From Okapia johnstoni (lineage: Eukaryota > Chordata > Mammalia > Artiodactyla > Giraffidae): DNA of 64,000 nt. The stretch covers positions 31,495,948 through 31,559,947 of the forward strand of contig CM044326.1 in assembly GCA_024291935.2 (NCBI GenBank). The letters are read 5' to 3'. The notes under the pieces are model-generated. The model worked only from the letters and a program-made list of their open reading frames with translations. It was not told the DNA's origin and ran no database searches. Every line of letters begins with the position of its first letter. The stretch's first letter is position 1. Below, in pieces: positions 22,225 to 38,400 of the stretch. The position numbers and the translations under genes are program-made.

Positions 22225-24049
22225 TCTGCAGAAAATGGAAAGAAAGGAAAGGGACTCCTAGGACTGAGGGTGAAGCTGCCTCTGAACACGGCAGGCACAG
22301 GTTGGGTGGGCCTCAGAGAAATGCAGTCACTGTCGAGATTTCAGCTTTGGTTTTGGGTGGTGGGTTTGCAGGTGCCTCTGCGACTTAGCAGCAGCAGCTA
22401 TGATTTAAATAACAAATTAAAGGACTGACTGTGTGCATGACGGACACCCAACATGGACCCAGGAAGGGAGCGTATCATGAAGCAAGGGTAACGATCCTTG
22501 ATTCTCTGCACCTGGTGTCCATTTAAGACAAGAAGACTGTGACCAGAATTTACACAGGGTGCCTTTCCAAGCCAGTAAGGAAAACACGGTTGAATAGAAA
22601 AACGGAACACAAGCCATTCACAGGAGACCGTGAATGTTCCATGGAGATGTGAGAAGATGGTCAGCCTTGCGAATGGAGATGTGAGAAGATGGTCAGCCTT
22701 GCGATTAACACAGGAAACGTGAGTGTGGCTCGCTCTCCAGCCCCACCACGTGGGTGAGACACACCCCAACCCGCCTCAGGGGTGGAGACACCACGAGGTT
22801 CACTCTGCCGGTGAGAACATCAAGGTAAAAACTGAAGAACCTGGAAAGCTGAAAGGAGCTGCTCTCTGGGAGACGTAAGTGGCCCCAGTGTGGAGCTCCT
22901 TCCTCCAGAGCAGAATTTCACCCGGGCACCCGGGCACCCTCTCCCTGTGGACCCAGGTGTCCAAGGTCATCACAGCAGGGTTAAGCCGGGCACGGTCTTC
23001 GGCCAGCTTCCGAGAACCACGGTAAGAGATGCTACCAGCGGCCCCGACACAGGCGGGGCGGGGACCCTGTGCTGCAGGGCTTGCACCGGACAGACGACTC
23101 CTCCAGCAACAGAACACAAAGGAACTGTAGGGGACTGAAAAGAGCCGCGGGCATGAGCAGCTGGGGTGAGTCGTGGACGACCAGATGCAGAAAGCCCAGC
23201 TGCTCCTTCCAGAGCCGGGGGAAACCAGGGCACTGCCCACGCCCCCGCACACCGCCCCATCAAGGGCGGGCAGATCACCTGAGCCCCCCGCGCCCCCCCC
23301 CCCCCCGCCCCGCCGCAGGCCACGCCCTGCCCCACCCCTACAAAGAACAAGCTCGCCCCGCTCCCTGAACGAGGCCAAGAACCTGGGGGGGTGCGGGCGG
23401 GTCACATTCCTTTGAGGTCTTCAGCCCCGGCCCGCGCCTCTCCAGCAGGACTCAGGGAGGAGCCACAGGACGGGAGGAGGTGTCCGTGTCCCCGTGGGCG
23501 GGCGGACCAGCCGCCTGGGCAGCCCTCCAGCCTCGCGTGGGACGTCACCAGTGTCCACGTCGTCGGACCGCTGTCCCTCCAGCTCCACGTCTCTGGGGGG
23601 ACGCGGACGAGCCCAAGGTGAAGTCAGCACGCCTTCCTCCGTGACCCACCGCCGGGAAGGATGGAGCCGAGTCCACGTCGACCACGGGGCTGAGGAGATG
23701 CACAGGCCCGCCCGGCGTCACCGTGACGGGCGGCCTCTCGCAAGCCCAGCAGGCGTCTTCCTCAGCGGACCCGACCTGTCCGCCGGCCTCCAGCTCCCCA
23801 GGGGCCTACCCACCTCCTCCCTGCCCGCCTGTGACGCGTGATTTTACGTCAGCTGCCTCCTTCTCCCCGGACGCCGCACTCCCGGACCTCAGAACTCAGA
23901 CTGAACGATGCCGCCGGTGTCCTGGCCCCCAGGCCACAGGTCACGGGGCCACTCAGCCTCGAGCCACGTGAGGGGCTCAGAGGGGCTCTTCTGCTCCGTG
24001 TCCGCCCGCCGCCGGTTCTGTCACCGAAGATCACTAACACGCCCCTCCT
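22225..24049. other. GC-rich non-coding DNA
   Basis: No gene recognised. Contains a 31-base direct duplication at 22,644-22,705 (atggagatgtgagaagatgg unit) and a run of C near 23,287-23,302. Frames on both strands are composition-driven. Confidence 0.5.
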
Positions 24050-24772
24050 CCCCGCGGACCCCTGACTGACAGGCCCCTCCTCCCCTGACTGACAGGCCCC
24101 TCCTCCCCGCGGTCCCCTGACTGACAGGCCCCTCCTCCCCGCGGACCCCTGACTGACAGGCCCCTCCTCCCCGCGGACCCCTGACTGACAGGCCCCTCCT
24201 CCCCGCGGACCCCTGACTGACAGGCCCCTCCCTCCTCCCCGCGGACCCCTGACTGACAGGCCCCTCCTCCCCTCGGTCCCCTGACTGACAGGCCCCTCCT
24301 CCCCTCGGTCCCCTGACTGACAGGCCCCCTCCTCCCCTCGGTCCCCCCCTGACTGACAGGCCCCTCCTCCCCTGACTGACAGGCCCCCTCCTCCCCGCGG
24401 TCCCCTGACTGACAGGCCCCTCCTCCCCTCGGTCCCCTGACTGACAGGCCCCTCCTCCCCCTCGGTCCCCCTGACTGACAGGCCCCTCCTCCCCTCGGTC
24501 CCCTGACTGACAGGCCCCTCCTCCCCTGACTGACAGGCCCCTCCTCCCCGCGGACCCCTGACTGACAGGCCCCTCCTCCCCTCGGTCCCCTGACTGACAG
24601 GCCCCTCCTCCCCTCGGTCCCCTGACTGACAGGCCCTTCCTCCCCGCGGACCCCTGACTGACAGGCCCCTCCTCCCCGCGGACCCCTGACTGACAGGCCC
24701 TTCCTCCCCGCGGACCCCTGACTGACAGGCCCTTCCTCCCCGCGGACCCCTGACTGACAGGCCCCTCCTCCC
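24050..24772. repeat. 32-bp minisatellite
   Basis: More than twenty units of 32 bases with a constant core tgactgacaggcccctcctc and a variable end (ccgcgga, ccgcggt, cctcggt); some units are shortened to about 23 bases. On the minus strand it encodes a repeated Gly/Arg/Ser-rich frame of about 300 residues, which I regard as an artefact of the repeat. One strand is G-rich (ggggaggaggggcctgtc). Confidence 0.95.
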
Positions 24773-27700
24773 TGCCCTCGGGGTGCCCATGTGCCCTGCT
24801 GACCCCCCGCTCCGGGCAGCCCCAGCCTGGCTGGGGGTCTCTCCCTCGGTCTTCCTCTGATGACGCGTCAGTCACCTGGTTTTGCCATCAGTTAAGCCGC
24901 CCTCGCTTCGGTCTCGAGAGGCCGGTGACTCCGGAGCGTCCGGCCCCGCCATCAGCCAGTGGCCCCATACCGGCCGGGGGTGCGGGCGAGCCTCTCCCGG
25001 GCCCACCAGCCACGGGGTCTCCAGGCACCGCTGCACGCGTGACTCGGATACGGTGAGGGGCAGGTGCTGCCAAGGTGGGCTTTTACTATTAATATGTGAG
25101 GCTGTTTTCCTACGCAAGAGTGAACGTGCTGTGACCAGAAGACGAGTCAGGAGTCGGAGTGTTGTCATCCTGAGGGAGGAGCGGAGTCTGCGTGGTGGCC
25201 GACCCTGCCTGGGCCCCAGGGCAGATGAGGCGCGTCTGACCCTCCGCTCCCGGAGGAGGAAGCGACCCACGGGGGCCCCTCACACCGGGAAAGGAGACAA
25301 GGCCCTCGGCTTGAACCCAGGCGCCTCGCCTTCCGCCAGCACCCAGACCTGATGAGGCAGGGACCGCACTGCTGAGGCCAGCCTCAGGACACAGCTGTCA
25401 CGGACGGACCGGGGCCCCTGGGGGGCCCACGCCGGGAGCTTCTGAGGGACGCCCCCAGCGACACGGGGAGTCTTGCAAGGGGAGCCCCCACCCCGCCTGC
25501 CGCAGCTCAGACGCTGCTTCTGAGATGACGTGAGGCCCGGTGCTGCTGCGGTCCTTGGACCGCCCGGGAGACAGCGGCAGCGCCCTGGGACGGGGAACAC
25601 TGGGCGGGACGATGTGTCCTCAAGGCCGCAGGCTCTCCGTCCCCAGACCCACGCTGACACCGAGCCCCCCGGAGGAGGCCAGGCTGGGCCTGTCTCAGAG
25701 GCAGCGCCTGGCTCCCCAAGGCCTCAGCCGGGTCTGGAGCCTCCCTGTGAGCCCCGGGGCGGGCCCAGGACCTCAGGGCCTCACTCATGGGCGCAGGAGA
25801 CATGCAGTGGGCCCGCGGGAGCACCTAGACGCTGGCAGGGCAGCCCCCCAGCACCCGGGGATGGGGGTCTCCCTGGCCTGGAGGGCTCGAGTCGGGAGAG
25901 GCCGGCCCGGGCCTTCTCCTCTGACCCTCGCCCTTGTGGGCAGAGGTGTGGGGGAGGAGCTGTGAGGGGTGCACCTGCCCTGGCCTGGAGGCGGGCCCGA
26001 GGGGCAGAGCGCCCCCTCCTGTGAGGGCGGGGTAGGGGCACCTGGACATGCCCTCCTGGGACCAGGCCCCTGGATGCCCGCAGCCCCACCTCCCAGGACT
26101 AGGCCGCACCCCGGGCCCCTTCCCTGCCCTTCACTGGTGACCAAACTCAAGAGGAGCCTCCGCCCCCGTCTCCAGACACTGTCCTACAGAGTTGCCCGTG
26201 GCCTCCCAGCTGCCCCATGTCTCCACCCGCCCCGCGCTGGGTACCCACCCCTCCACCTGGCCGCCCCCCAGCCCCCGGCCACAGGCCCTTCCCCGCCCCC
26301 GCCGTGAATCCATGCCCACCCCCCCGGCCCGGGCCTTGTCCATTCCCATGTCCACTTCTAAGACGAGCCCAGGATCCCCTCCACATCGGGGGGCTCACAC
26401 AAAATTCTTGGTTTCCCCCAAACTCCTGCGTGACCGTCCACCCTGCCAGCGCCTGTCTTAGTAGACATGCCCTCCCTTCTGGTCGTGCCCCCATCCCCCA
26501 GGGCCACCCAGGGTCCCCACGCAGTGACCCCAGCCCTCACCCCCAATTTGGAACAGATCTGGTGGGGCTGCCTGTCTTGGAGCCAGAACCCTCCACGCCC
26601 CTGCCCAGGCCCACCACCTCAGAGCCCACCAAGCTCCTCCCAGGCCTGTCCCACCCAGGCCTCGGTGCAGGTTCCAAACCTGCTCTGAGGAATGCCTCCC
26701 AGCGCGGACCACTCCCGACAGGCCCTGTGGCCTGGCCGCGTCCACAGGGACAGTCTGCCTGGCTCAGCATCAGGGCCTGCTCGGGGCCAGCAGGGCATGG
26801 ACACTCCGTGAGGACCTGTGAGCCGATGAGTGAGGGAAGGACGGGCGGACGGTCAGCTGGCCGGTGCTGCGGTCACTTCTGGCCTCCGGAGGCCACCTCA
26901 GGAAGCCAGGAAAGGTCTGCAATGCCTCCTCAAACAGCCTGGTCCACAGCCTCATCAGGCCCAAGGCAAAGGGCCCCTCCCCAGAGGCTACGAGACCTTC
27001 CCAGGCCTGCTGGGTACCCAGAGTCACATCTCAAGTGCAAGGGCCTGGGCGGAGCCGCGGAGAGCCCTGAAGATGGGCTTCGGCCCCGTGGGCTCTCGGG
27101 ACAGACCAGCCGGCAAGGTGGCCGCTCTGCGCCTCTGGGCACCGAGCCCTGGGCCCTGGGTGCCACCGGCTCCCCAGGCATCCAGGCTCTACTCCCCTGA
27201 CTCGGGCTGCAGGGAGCCAAGCTGGGGCCTGGTCCCATCTGGTGTCCAGATGTCCTGGGCGGGGAGAGCCCCCGGGTGCCAGGGAAACCTGGCCCAGGAC
27301 ACTTCTGGGCTGGGGGCGTGGGGGCAGGGACAGGGCCAGCATCTCGGGGGTGGGGTAGGGTCACGGAGTTTGGAGGGTCTGTCTCAGGATGCCTGAGCAA
27401 TGGTGCCCGCGCGGGGGCTGGAGAGAGGCCCCTCAGAGGAGGCCTGGGAAGGACACAGGCCCCACTCCACCATCACTCGCGCACACCGGTCCAGCCCAGG
27501 CCCCTCCCCAGCTGTCAGAGACTGGAGGCATCAAACAGGCAGAGCAGAGCCACGTTACATACAAAACTGTAAACACGAGTCTTTAAAATGACAGAGGCCT
27601 CCTCGGTCCCAAACTCTGAGCCAGAGGCCCCCACCGAGGGACCCAAGGGACCAGACCTCGGCCCACTCTGTCCTCCCTTGCCACCCAGACCCCCACGCGG

Positions 27701-27925
27701 GTGGAGGCGGGACCCTCCCTGCTCCAGCCCGGGCTGCACACACTGGCCCACGCGCTGGGGCGGGCTGGAGGGGGCCGGGCCGAGGTCTGTGGTCCGACGG
27801 ATCCCTGAGATGAAGGCGCGGCTGCGGGCCCCGCGGGTAGGGGCGCTCTCCGCACCCGACCCCACCCCATCCCATGCAAACCGCCGCGCCTGCCGCCACG
27901 CGTCTCGGAGTCCGGGGGGCCCCGG
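24773..27925. other. Intergenic DNA 3' of TMEM121
   Basis: Mostly GC-rich, single-copy-looking DNA. A short AT-rich patch lies at 25,080-25,120. I see no SINE, LINE or recognisable exon. The part next to 27,925 should contain the TMEM121 3' UTR, but I see no canonical AATAAA on the minus strand there, so the transcript end is unplaced. Confidence 0.5.
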
Positions 27926-31330
<3,405 letters not shown>

Positions 31331-32689
31331 CCCAGCACCGCGGCACTAGGAAGCCGGACGCCCCCAGGCTCCATGCGCGGCCCGGGAAGCCTCTCCACCG
31401 GCGTCACTCCACAACCCGAGGGAGACTCGCCTCCGGGCGCCTCAGCTCCGCGCACGCCCTGAAATTCCGCGGCAGCCCACACCCAGGCCGCCAGCCAGGG
31501 CGACTCTGATCGCCGGCAACAGGCGGCCTTACCGCGGAGCTGGCCCCGAGGCGGGGCCGGGTGGCCGCCGCCCATCTGCAGGTGGCCACACACGACCTCG
31601 TTTGGGGACACGGTGCCGCATCCCAGAGACCCTGGGTCCTGGGTTCCTCCGCCCTCCCTGGTTCTCATCTGAGGCCAGAGAACAGGGGCAGTGGGCAGCC
31701 ATCCGGGGAGCATGCTAAGGTTTGGAGGCTCAGGCCGCTTTCCACCCACCGGAGTCCCCACCCTGCTCTCACTGAGCACCGCCCCCAACATCGCAGCCAC
31801 GTCCACCCCAGGACGGAGGAGGGGCGCGCACCCGATGCCTGCCTGCTGCCTGTGACGGAGGAGAGCAGGTCAGAAGGTGAAGGGACCCCCTGGGTCCCCC
31901 GCACCTGTCTGCTTGCACCCAGGCCCCGGCAGTGCCTGGTCCCACACAGGTGGCCGAGTCTGTGCAGATGATGGGCTCTGCCGCCCTTCCCCGGCACCCG
32001 GGCCCCCCAGGGGTGCCCTGGAGCCAGCAGGCCGTCCTGGGCCGTCCCTGAGAGGCATGGGGAGACGCTGAGATGCTCTGGAGCTGAGCTCTCAGCATGG
32101 TTGACTGCGGGATTCCAGCAACCACAGCCACTCGTACACTGGCTCTCACTGGAGGAAGTGCAATCAGGGCCCCAAAGCTGCCTCTGTGCCTAGGGAGGGG
32201 CTCCAGATCCACGAGGATAGTTTACCTTCCCCAGGGAGGTCTCCAGGGAGCAGGGGCCCGGGTACCAAGGCCACTTCCTGCAGCATGGAGGTACAGGTTC
32301 CGACTGGTCAGCGGGCACCACCAGCAACCCAGTGGCAGACCCACCCTGGCTGGCCCAGGAGGCAGAGGAGGCCAGGGCACCCCCAGGGCCCTCTGAGCCC
32401 ACACCTCCCGCCGCCGTCCGCCCTCGAGGGGCTGCCCGCCAGGCCTCCCTGCCCACCTCCTGTCTCCCTCTGCCCTCCCCACTCACCCAGGGGCTGCTGG
32501 GAAAGTCCAGTCTTTACCCCAATCCTGCTTGCCTGAGTCAGTGCTCTGCATGCCACGCACCCCTCACCGCCCCAGCACCCAGCTCTTGCCTCCCAATCCC
32601 CCATCTGTGTGTCCACCCGCTGCCCCCACCCCATCCCCACCCCCGGCCAGGCCCAGAACACTTGGGACGCGTGCCAGCTCCCTCTGGAT
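31331..32689. other. Intergenic DNA, no gene recognised
   Basis: GC-rich single-copy-looking sequence upstream of TMEM121. No recognisable exon or repeat. Confidence 0.45.
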
Positions 32690-33013
32690 TATGTAATTAA
32701 ATTACAGGCCTTGAGATCTGGGATCATCCCAGATTGCCAGGGCAGGTGTTGTCATCACCAGCCTCCTTGTGGGAGGGAGGTGGGGTGTGAGGGTCAGAGG
32801 GATCTGAAGAGGCTACAGCCGGCTTGGAAGGTGCAGGGAGTGGCCAGGAGCCAAGAAATACAGGCGCCTCTAGAAGCTGGAAAGGCATGGAAACCACTCT
32901 CTTCCAGAGCATCTGGATTTTAGCCCAGTGAGACTGCAGAACTATAAGACTAAATCTGTGTTGCGTTCATCTGTGGCAACTTGTCACAGCAGCAGTGGGT
33001 TACTAATACAACT
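32690..33013 (+). repeat. MaLR-type LTR remnant (MLT1-like)
   Basis: aggcgcctctagaagctgga, ttttagcccagtgagactgc and a cagcagcagtgggttactaa end resemble an old mammal-wide LTR consensus as I remember it. The family call needs a library search. Confidence 0.5.
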
Positions 33014-33204
33014 GCCGACCTAAAATCTGACTTTACTCAGAGACAGAGTTTGCTGTAGCAGGCTTGCTAAAGGAGGCACTTGGGGCAAAGAAACGAATCC
33101 CAGATATGAGATTAGGGAGGCAGGAGGGAAAGCTGAGCACAAAACGCAGCAAATCCACGGGGCAGTCTTAACACAGACTGTAACGGTAGTGATAAAAATG
33201 CTTA

Positions 33205-33350
33205 GCAGGGCTTCCTTGGAAGTCCAGTGGCTGAGACTCTGTGCTCCCAATGCAGGGGGCCCGGTTTCCACCCCTGCGTGCCGCAGGGAAGACTGAAGAT
33301 CCTGCATGCTGCAACAAAGACCCATCAAAGCCAAATAAATATTTTTTAAA
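33205..33350 (+). repeat. CHR-type SINE
   Basis: Sense SINE (gcttccttggaagtccagtg; ccaatgcagggggcccggtt) with an A-rich end. Confidence 0.8.
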
Positions 33351-33367
33351 ACATAAAAAAGTAAACT

Positions 33368-33525
33368 GGGACTTCCCTGGCAGTCCAGGGGTTGAGACCT
33401 CACCTTCCAATGCAGGGGGTGCATGTCTGATCCCTGCTCACAGAGCTGAAATCCCACAAGCCAGAAACTTAAAAACAGAAGCAATATTGTAACAAATTCA
33501 ACAAAGCCTCTTTAAAATAAAAAAG
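33368..33525 (+). repeat. CHR-type SINE
   Basis: Second sense copy in tandem (gggacttccctggcagtcca), close behind the first. Confidence 0.8.
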
Positions 33526-33639
33526 TGAACTGAGGCACATCAAAAAAAAATTTTAGGTGCTTAGGAAAGACACTGTTTTAGAAAACATGAAGATAAAATA
33601 CAAACCAACAATGGCCTGTGAAGCAAGAGTGAAATGCAG

Positions 33640-34030
33640 AGGGCCAGCTAACCTAGTGAGTTAAGACGGCGCTTGGCAGCTTCTCGCTGCAGAGCAGAAG
33701 GAACATAAGCAGACCATAGCGCTCACACACGTGGGAAGAAACCATGGAACTTTTCTCCGTAATCAGCCCCCATGGACAAGAAAAGAGGGGGGGAGATAGA
33801 GCAGCTGCAGAAATCAGAAAACTTCTACAGACGGCAGGTTTACAAACTAATTTATCAGTAATTACATTAGATGCAAACGGACTAAACATTCCCATGGAAA
33901 GACTAAGAGGATCAGTCTGTTTTGTTTTTTAAATCAACATAGATACTGTTTACAAGGGACACATATAAATCATGAGAGTATGGATGGGGAAAGACTGATC
34001 ATGCAAATATGCACTGAAGGAGGATGGTGT
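33640..34030 (+). repeat. L1 ORF2 fragment (endonuclease region)
   Basis: attacattagatgcaaacgg, followed by catgcaaatatgcactgaag, resembles early L1 ORF2. Decayed, no intact frame. Confidence 0.6.
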
Positions 34031-34279
34031 GTGGCATCGCCACGGTGGTCTCCAGGGTAGGATGCTCCCCAGGAGACCAATTCTGGAGCAAGGCGTGATG
34101 ACGTGTCCAGGTGGATTGTCAGGATGCCTGCAGTTCACCCTCCAGTGGTCCAGAATACAATGTACGTGTACACACACACACACTTCAGTAAAGAAAAGCC
34201 AAATGTGGCAAGACAGGAAGAGCTGCCCAGGCAAGACCAAGGAGTTATGTTTGTCTGTGGTCTTTTTCTTTCACGTCTC

Positions 34280-35340
34280 CTAGGTTCCCGTTTTGGGGGA
34301 GATGGAGTAACTCAGCCGACCTGGTCTCCCCCAGCGAGTGCACCTGCAGAGAAAGGTAGTGCAGGAGGCACTGAGGTCTCTGAAGACAGAGCAGAAACAG
34401 GCAGATGGCGGGGGGCTGAGGGGACCAGAGCTGGAAGCACCAACCTGGTGGTGAGTTTCAGGGTCTTCCTCCTGTGTCCATGGGCTGGACTCCGCCTGCG
34501 CCAGAAGTCAGCCAGGGGCTGTGACAGGGACAGGGAGCTCCGGAAGCCCCTAGTTCTGGCTCACGGAGGGAGAGGAGAGGGATGGGGAGGGGTGGCTCTG
34601 TTTGCTGGTTTGGGGCCCCTGGGCAGTCCCACCTCTACCCAGGCTGCAGTCAAGGCAGCGGGGCTCACAGGCACCTTTTTAGGGGTAAGAGCCTCCTCTC
34701 CAGTCAGAGGAGACATGGTCCAGAGGGTAGGACCCACTTGCCTTGAGGGGAGGGGGAGAGCCAGGCCTCTTCTGTCTCAAGATGCAGGCTCAGTCAGGGG
34801 GATGTACGGGAGGGTGGGGTGAGGAAAGCCCCAGATTTCTGCCAGAGGACTGGAAAGCGGAGCCCCAGGCAGCCAGAAAGTGACAGAGACAAGCCAGAGA
34901 AGGGGCTTCAGAGAGCAACCATGAAGGGGTTTATGACTTCTGAGCTCAACCCCAAGCTGCATGTGTCACACCAAGTCCAAGAACTGAGCCGCAGGACACA
35001 GCACTGCCCAGGTCCCACACTGGTCACTTGGCAGTGCCCACACAGGACAGAATTCAAATAACACTGCAGAGGCTTTGAAAGCAGAACTGACATTGAAACT
35101 GCTATCCACACAAGGCTGTTTGGAATTTGTGGCTTGAACCCAACTGGGTTGATTGTGTGCTAAAACGAAAATGTCACCATTCTCGATGGGATTTAAACAA
35201 AAGCAGACATTTACAACGTAATGTTTACCTGTGCAGGGCACAATCCCGCATTACTCTGCACGTGAAGAACAGGGAAAATCCGAGCGACCCACAAGGGAAA
35301 AGAAAATCCAATGCCATCATGTCAGAAAAATCCTCATCAA
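34280..35340 (+). repeat. Possible L1 5' region
   Basis: ggagatggagtaactcagcc and later caagctgcatgtgtcacacc and caactgggttgattgtgtgc resemble 5' UTR/ORF1-side sequence of old L1 elements. Assignment is from memory and uncertain; no gene is seen. Confidence 0.4.
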
Positions 35341-35811
35341 AATATTAGCAAGTATTTCACTAAGCAACGTAAACAATCAAAACCACAACCACATGAAGAT
35401 TATCTCAGAAAAACAAGGCTGGTTCCACACGGGAAAATAAATCAGTGCGACCCACTATATTGACACTCTAAAGAAGAAACCATGTGAGCATATCAATTCA
35501 TGTAAAGAAAGCATTCGACAGAATTCAGTATCCACCCATGATAAACACTCTAAGCAACTAGAAACAGGAAAATCTTTACTAAATATAATAAAGGACGTCT
35601 CAGAGAGAGAGAGAAAAAACACATCTACAGCTAATGTGATAGTCAATACTGAAGGACTGGGTGTTTGGCCTAAGATCAGAAACAAGGCAAAGATGTCCCC
35701 TGTATCCACTACTACTCACTACTGGACTAGCAGTCCCAGCCAACGCGATAAGACAAGAAAAGTAAATGACATTCATAATGGAAAGTGAGAAGACTCTATG
35801 CAGGCAGGTGT

Positions 35812-36025
35812 GCTAAGTCACTCAGTCGTGTCTGATTCTTTGTGACCCCATGGGCTGTAGCCCATTGGGCACCTCTGTCCATGGGATTCTTCAGGCAAGA
35901 ATACTAGAATGGGTTGTCATGACCTTCTGCAGGGGATCTTCCCAACCCAGGGATCAAAGCCACATCTTCTTTGTCTCCTGCATTGGCAGGCAGGTTCTTG
36001 ACCACTGAGCTACCGGGGAAACCCC
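35812..36025 (-). repeat. Bov-tA SINE
   Basis: Antisense SINE (ctaagtcactcagtcgtgtc ... ctgagctaccggggaaaccc) inside the L1. Confidence 0.9.
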
Positions 36026-36557
36026 CTCTCTATTCACAGATGACAATAAAGTCTATATAGATAATCCCAAATGTTCTACTTAAAAAATATCTGAGTACTA
36101 ATAAGCGAGCTTAGCAAGGCTGTAGGATACAAGGTCAAAACAACTTCAATTCTGCTTCTACTGGAAGCAAACAAGTGAAAACCAAAAATTTTAGAGGAAT
36201 AACACTTTAGCTCTCCTCAAAATTAAATACTTTGATATAAATCTAACAAAACAGGTATAGGATCTGTGTGCTGAAAATTGCAAAATGCTGATGAAAGAAA
36301 TCAAGGAGTAAATAAATAGAAAACTGTGTTCATGAGGTAGAAGATGCAATGTAGTTAAGATGCCAGTTCTCCTCCAAAATGACCTACTAATATAATGCAA
36401 CTCCAGCCAAAATCCGTGGAGGAAATTTTGTAGATATAGACAAGGTCACTCTAAAATTTATATAGAAATGTAAAGGAATGACAGTAGCCAAGACAATTCT
36501 GGAAAAGAAGGGGAGAAGTTGGAGGATTCTCACTAACCAACTTTAAGACTTATTGTA

Positions 36558-36690
36558 AGGGGCTTCTCTGGTGGCCCAGTGGCTAAGACTCTACTCCCAA
36601 TGCAAGGGGCCCAGGTTCAACCCTTGGTCAGGGAACTAAATCCCACATGCTGCAACTAAGATCTAGGGGAGCCAAATAATTTTTTAAAAA
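36558..36690 (+). repeat. CHR-type SINE
   Basis: Sense SINE (ggcttctctggtggcccagt; tcagggaactaaatcccaca) inside the L1. Confidence 0.85.
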
Positions 36691-36829
36691 AATACATTGT
36701 TAATCTGAAGTAATCAAAACAGTTGGTATTGTCAAAGGATAAGCACATAGATCTATATGAACAAACTGGAGTCCAGAAATAAACCCACACCAGTATGGTC
36801 GATTTTTTATCAGACTTATTATAATTCAC

Positions 36830-37700
36830 ATACTATGTAATTCACACATTTGAAGTTTACAATTCAAAGTTTTTTAGTATATTCACACATGTCATAATTT
36901 TAGAACATTTTCATCACCCCCAAAAAGAAGCCCCAGACTTATTAGCAATCACTCCCCAATTCTTCCCCAATTTCCCCAACTCTAGGCAACCACTAATCTG
37001 TTCCTTCGATTTGCCTATTCTGGACATTCCATGCTAACAGAATCATACAGTGTGGTCTTTCGTGACTTATTTTACAAAGCAGACGTGTTCGTCATCACTG
37101 TATTCTTTGTTACTGCCGAGCAACCTTCCATTATTTACTCCAGATTCATTTTATTATCTATTTATCAGTTGGATGTTTATGTTGTTCCCACTTTTTGGCT
37201 ATAAATAATGTTGCAATGGACACTTTGTACAAGATTTTTTTCTGAACAAGATTTTATGTGGACATATGTCTTCATTTCTCTTGAGTGTATACCTAGGAGT
37301 GGAATTTCTGGGTCATGAGGTAACTCCATGTTTAACAATTTGAGGAATTGCTGTTTTTCAGACTGTTTTACATTCTCACCAGCAATATATAATGGTTCCA
37401 ATTTCTTCACATTTTCCCCACGATTGTTACTCGTCAGTATTTTTGGTCACAGCCGCCCTGTGGGTGAAGGAGTACCCACTCCCTTGTAGCTGGAGTTGCC
37501 TTCTCCATTTGGCCGATGATGCTGGGCAGGCCACGTGCTTACTGGTCAAGTGCATATCTTCTTTGGAGAAACATCTGTTCAAATCCACTACCCATTTTTC
37601 CATTGTGCTATGGTCTTCTCACCGTTGAGTTGTAAGAAGGAATTCTTTTTATGTTTTGGATACAAGTATCTTGAAAGTGGCAGATTTCTTCCATCAGCCT
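36830..37700 (-). repeat. L1-type 3' region, antisense
   Basis: Antisense old LINE: ctaggagtggaatttctggg, tacattctcaccagcaatat and catatcttctttggagaaac are typical of L1 3' UTR read in reverse. It abuts a sense L1 on each side, so it is a separate insertion or rearrangement. Confidence 0.7.
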
Positions 37701-37859
37701 GAGGAAGTTCCTTTCCATTCCTGCTTTGTTGAGTGCAACCAATAAGCTCTAACTAAGGTGTGAAGGTGATTTGACAGAGAAGGGATAGAATTTTCACTAA
37801 CTGGACATTCATATGCCAAAAAAAAAAAAAAAAAAAATCCTTAAGCTAGCCTAATATCT

Positions 37860-38075
37860 AACACAAAAATTAACACAAAGTGGTTAGTATGTCTAAATGT
37901 AAAAACTATAAATTTGCAGAAGGAAACATAAAAGGAAATCTTCATGACCTGGGACTGGTCAAAAAAATTAAAAAAAAAAAAAAAACCCGTGACACCAAAA
38001 GCACAGCCCACAAGAGATAAAGTGATAAACTGGACCTCATCAAAATCAAAAACCTTTACTCTGTAAAAGTCAAGT
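37860..38075 (+). repeat. L1 ORF2 fragment
   Basis: acaccaaaagcacagcccac and aactggacctcatcaaaatc resemble late L1 ORF2. Two A-runs of about 17 bases lie at 37,819 and 37,969. Confidence 0.65.
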
Positions 38076-38077
38076 TC

Positions 38078-38400
38078 AGGAATTCCCTGGTCCAGTGGTT
38101 AAGACTGCACATTCCCAAGCCTTCCCTGGTGATCTAGCGGTTAAGGATCCACCTGCCAATGCAGGGGTTATGGGTTTGATCCCTGGTCTGGGAAGATCCC
38201 ACATGCCACAGGGCAACTAAGCCAGATCACCACAACTACTGAGCCCATATGCCTAGAGCTCATGCTCCACAGCAGAGAAGTCCACGTGCAATGAGATGCC
38301 CGCACGCCACAGCAAAGAGTCCCCCCTCTGCGTGCCATAGACAGAGAATGCACGTGCACAGCAATAAGATCCAGTGCAGCCAAATAAATAAATCTTTAAA
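38078..38400 (+). repeat. CHR-type SINEs, overlapping pair
   Basis: A partial copy (attccctggtccagtggtta, 38,082) is interrupted by a fuller copy starting near 38,119 (gccttccctggtgatctagc) that ends in aaataaataaatc. Confidence 0.8.

Larger units (their letters stand above)
35345..36815 (+). repeat. L1 ORF2 (reverse transcriptase part), decayed
   Basis: Sense L1: aaagcattcgacagaattca, then tctctattcacagatgacaa (RT active-site region) near 36,030, tgtaggatacaaggtcaaaa, and atctatatgaacaaactgga near 36,750. Interrupted by two SINEs. Frames are short and broken. Confidence 0.8.

Noticed and set aside
24050..24772. CRISPR-like array
   Set aside because: The units are directly tandem with no unique spacers, and the genome is mammalian.
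23849..24875. Gly/Arg/Ser-rich frames of about 280-310 residues on the minus strand
   Set aside because: They are translations of the 32-bp minisatellite in two frames; neither has a domain or splice context.
34002..34012. Octamer-like catgcaaatat as an immunoglobulin enhancer element
   Set aside because: It lies in an L1 ORF2 fragment on the far side of TMEM121, where the L1 consensus itself has this text.
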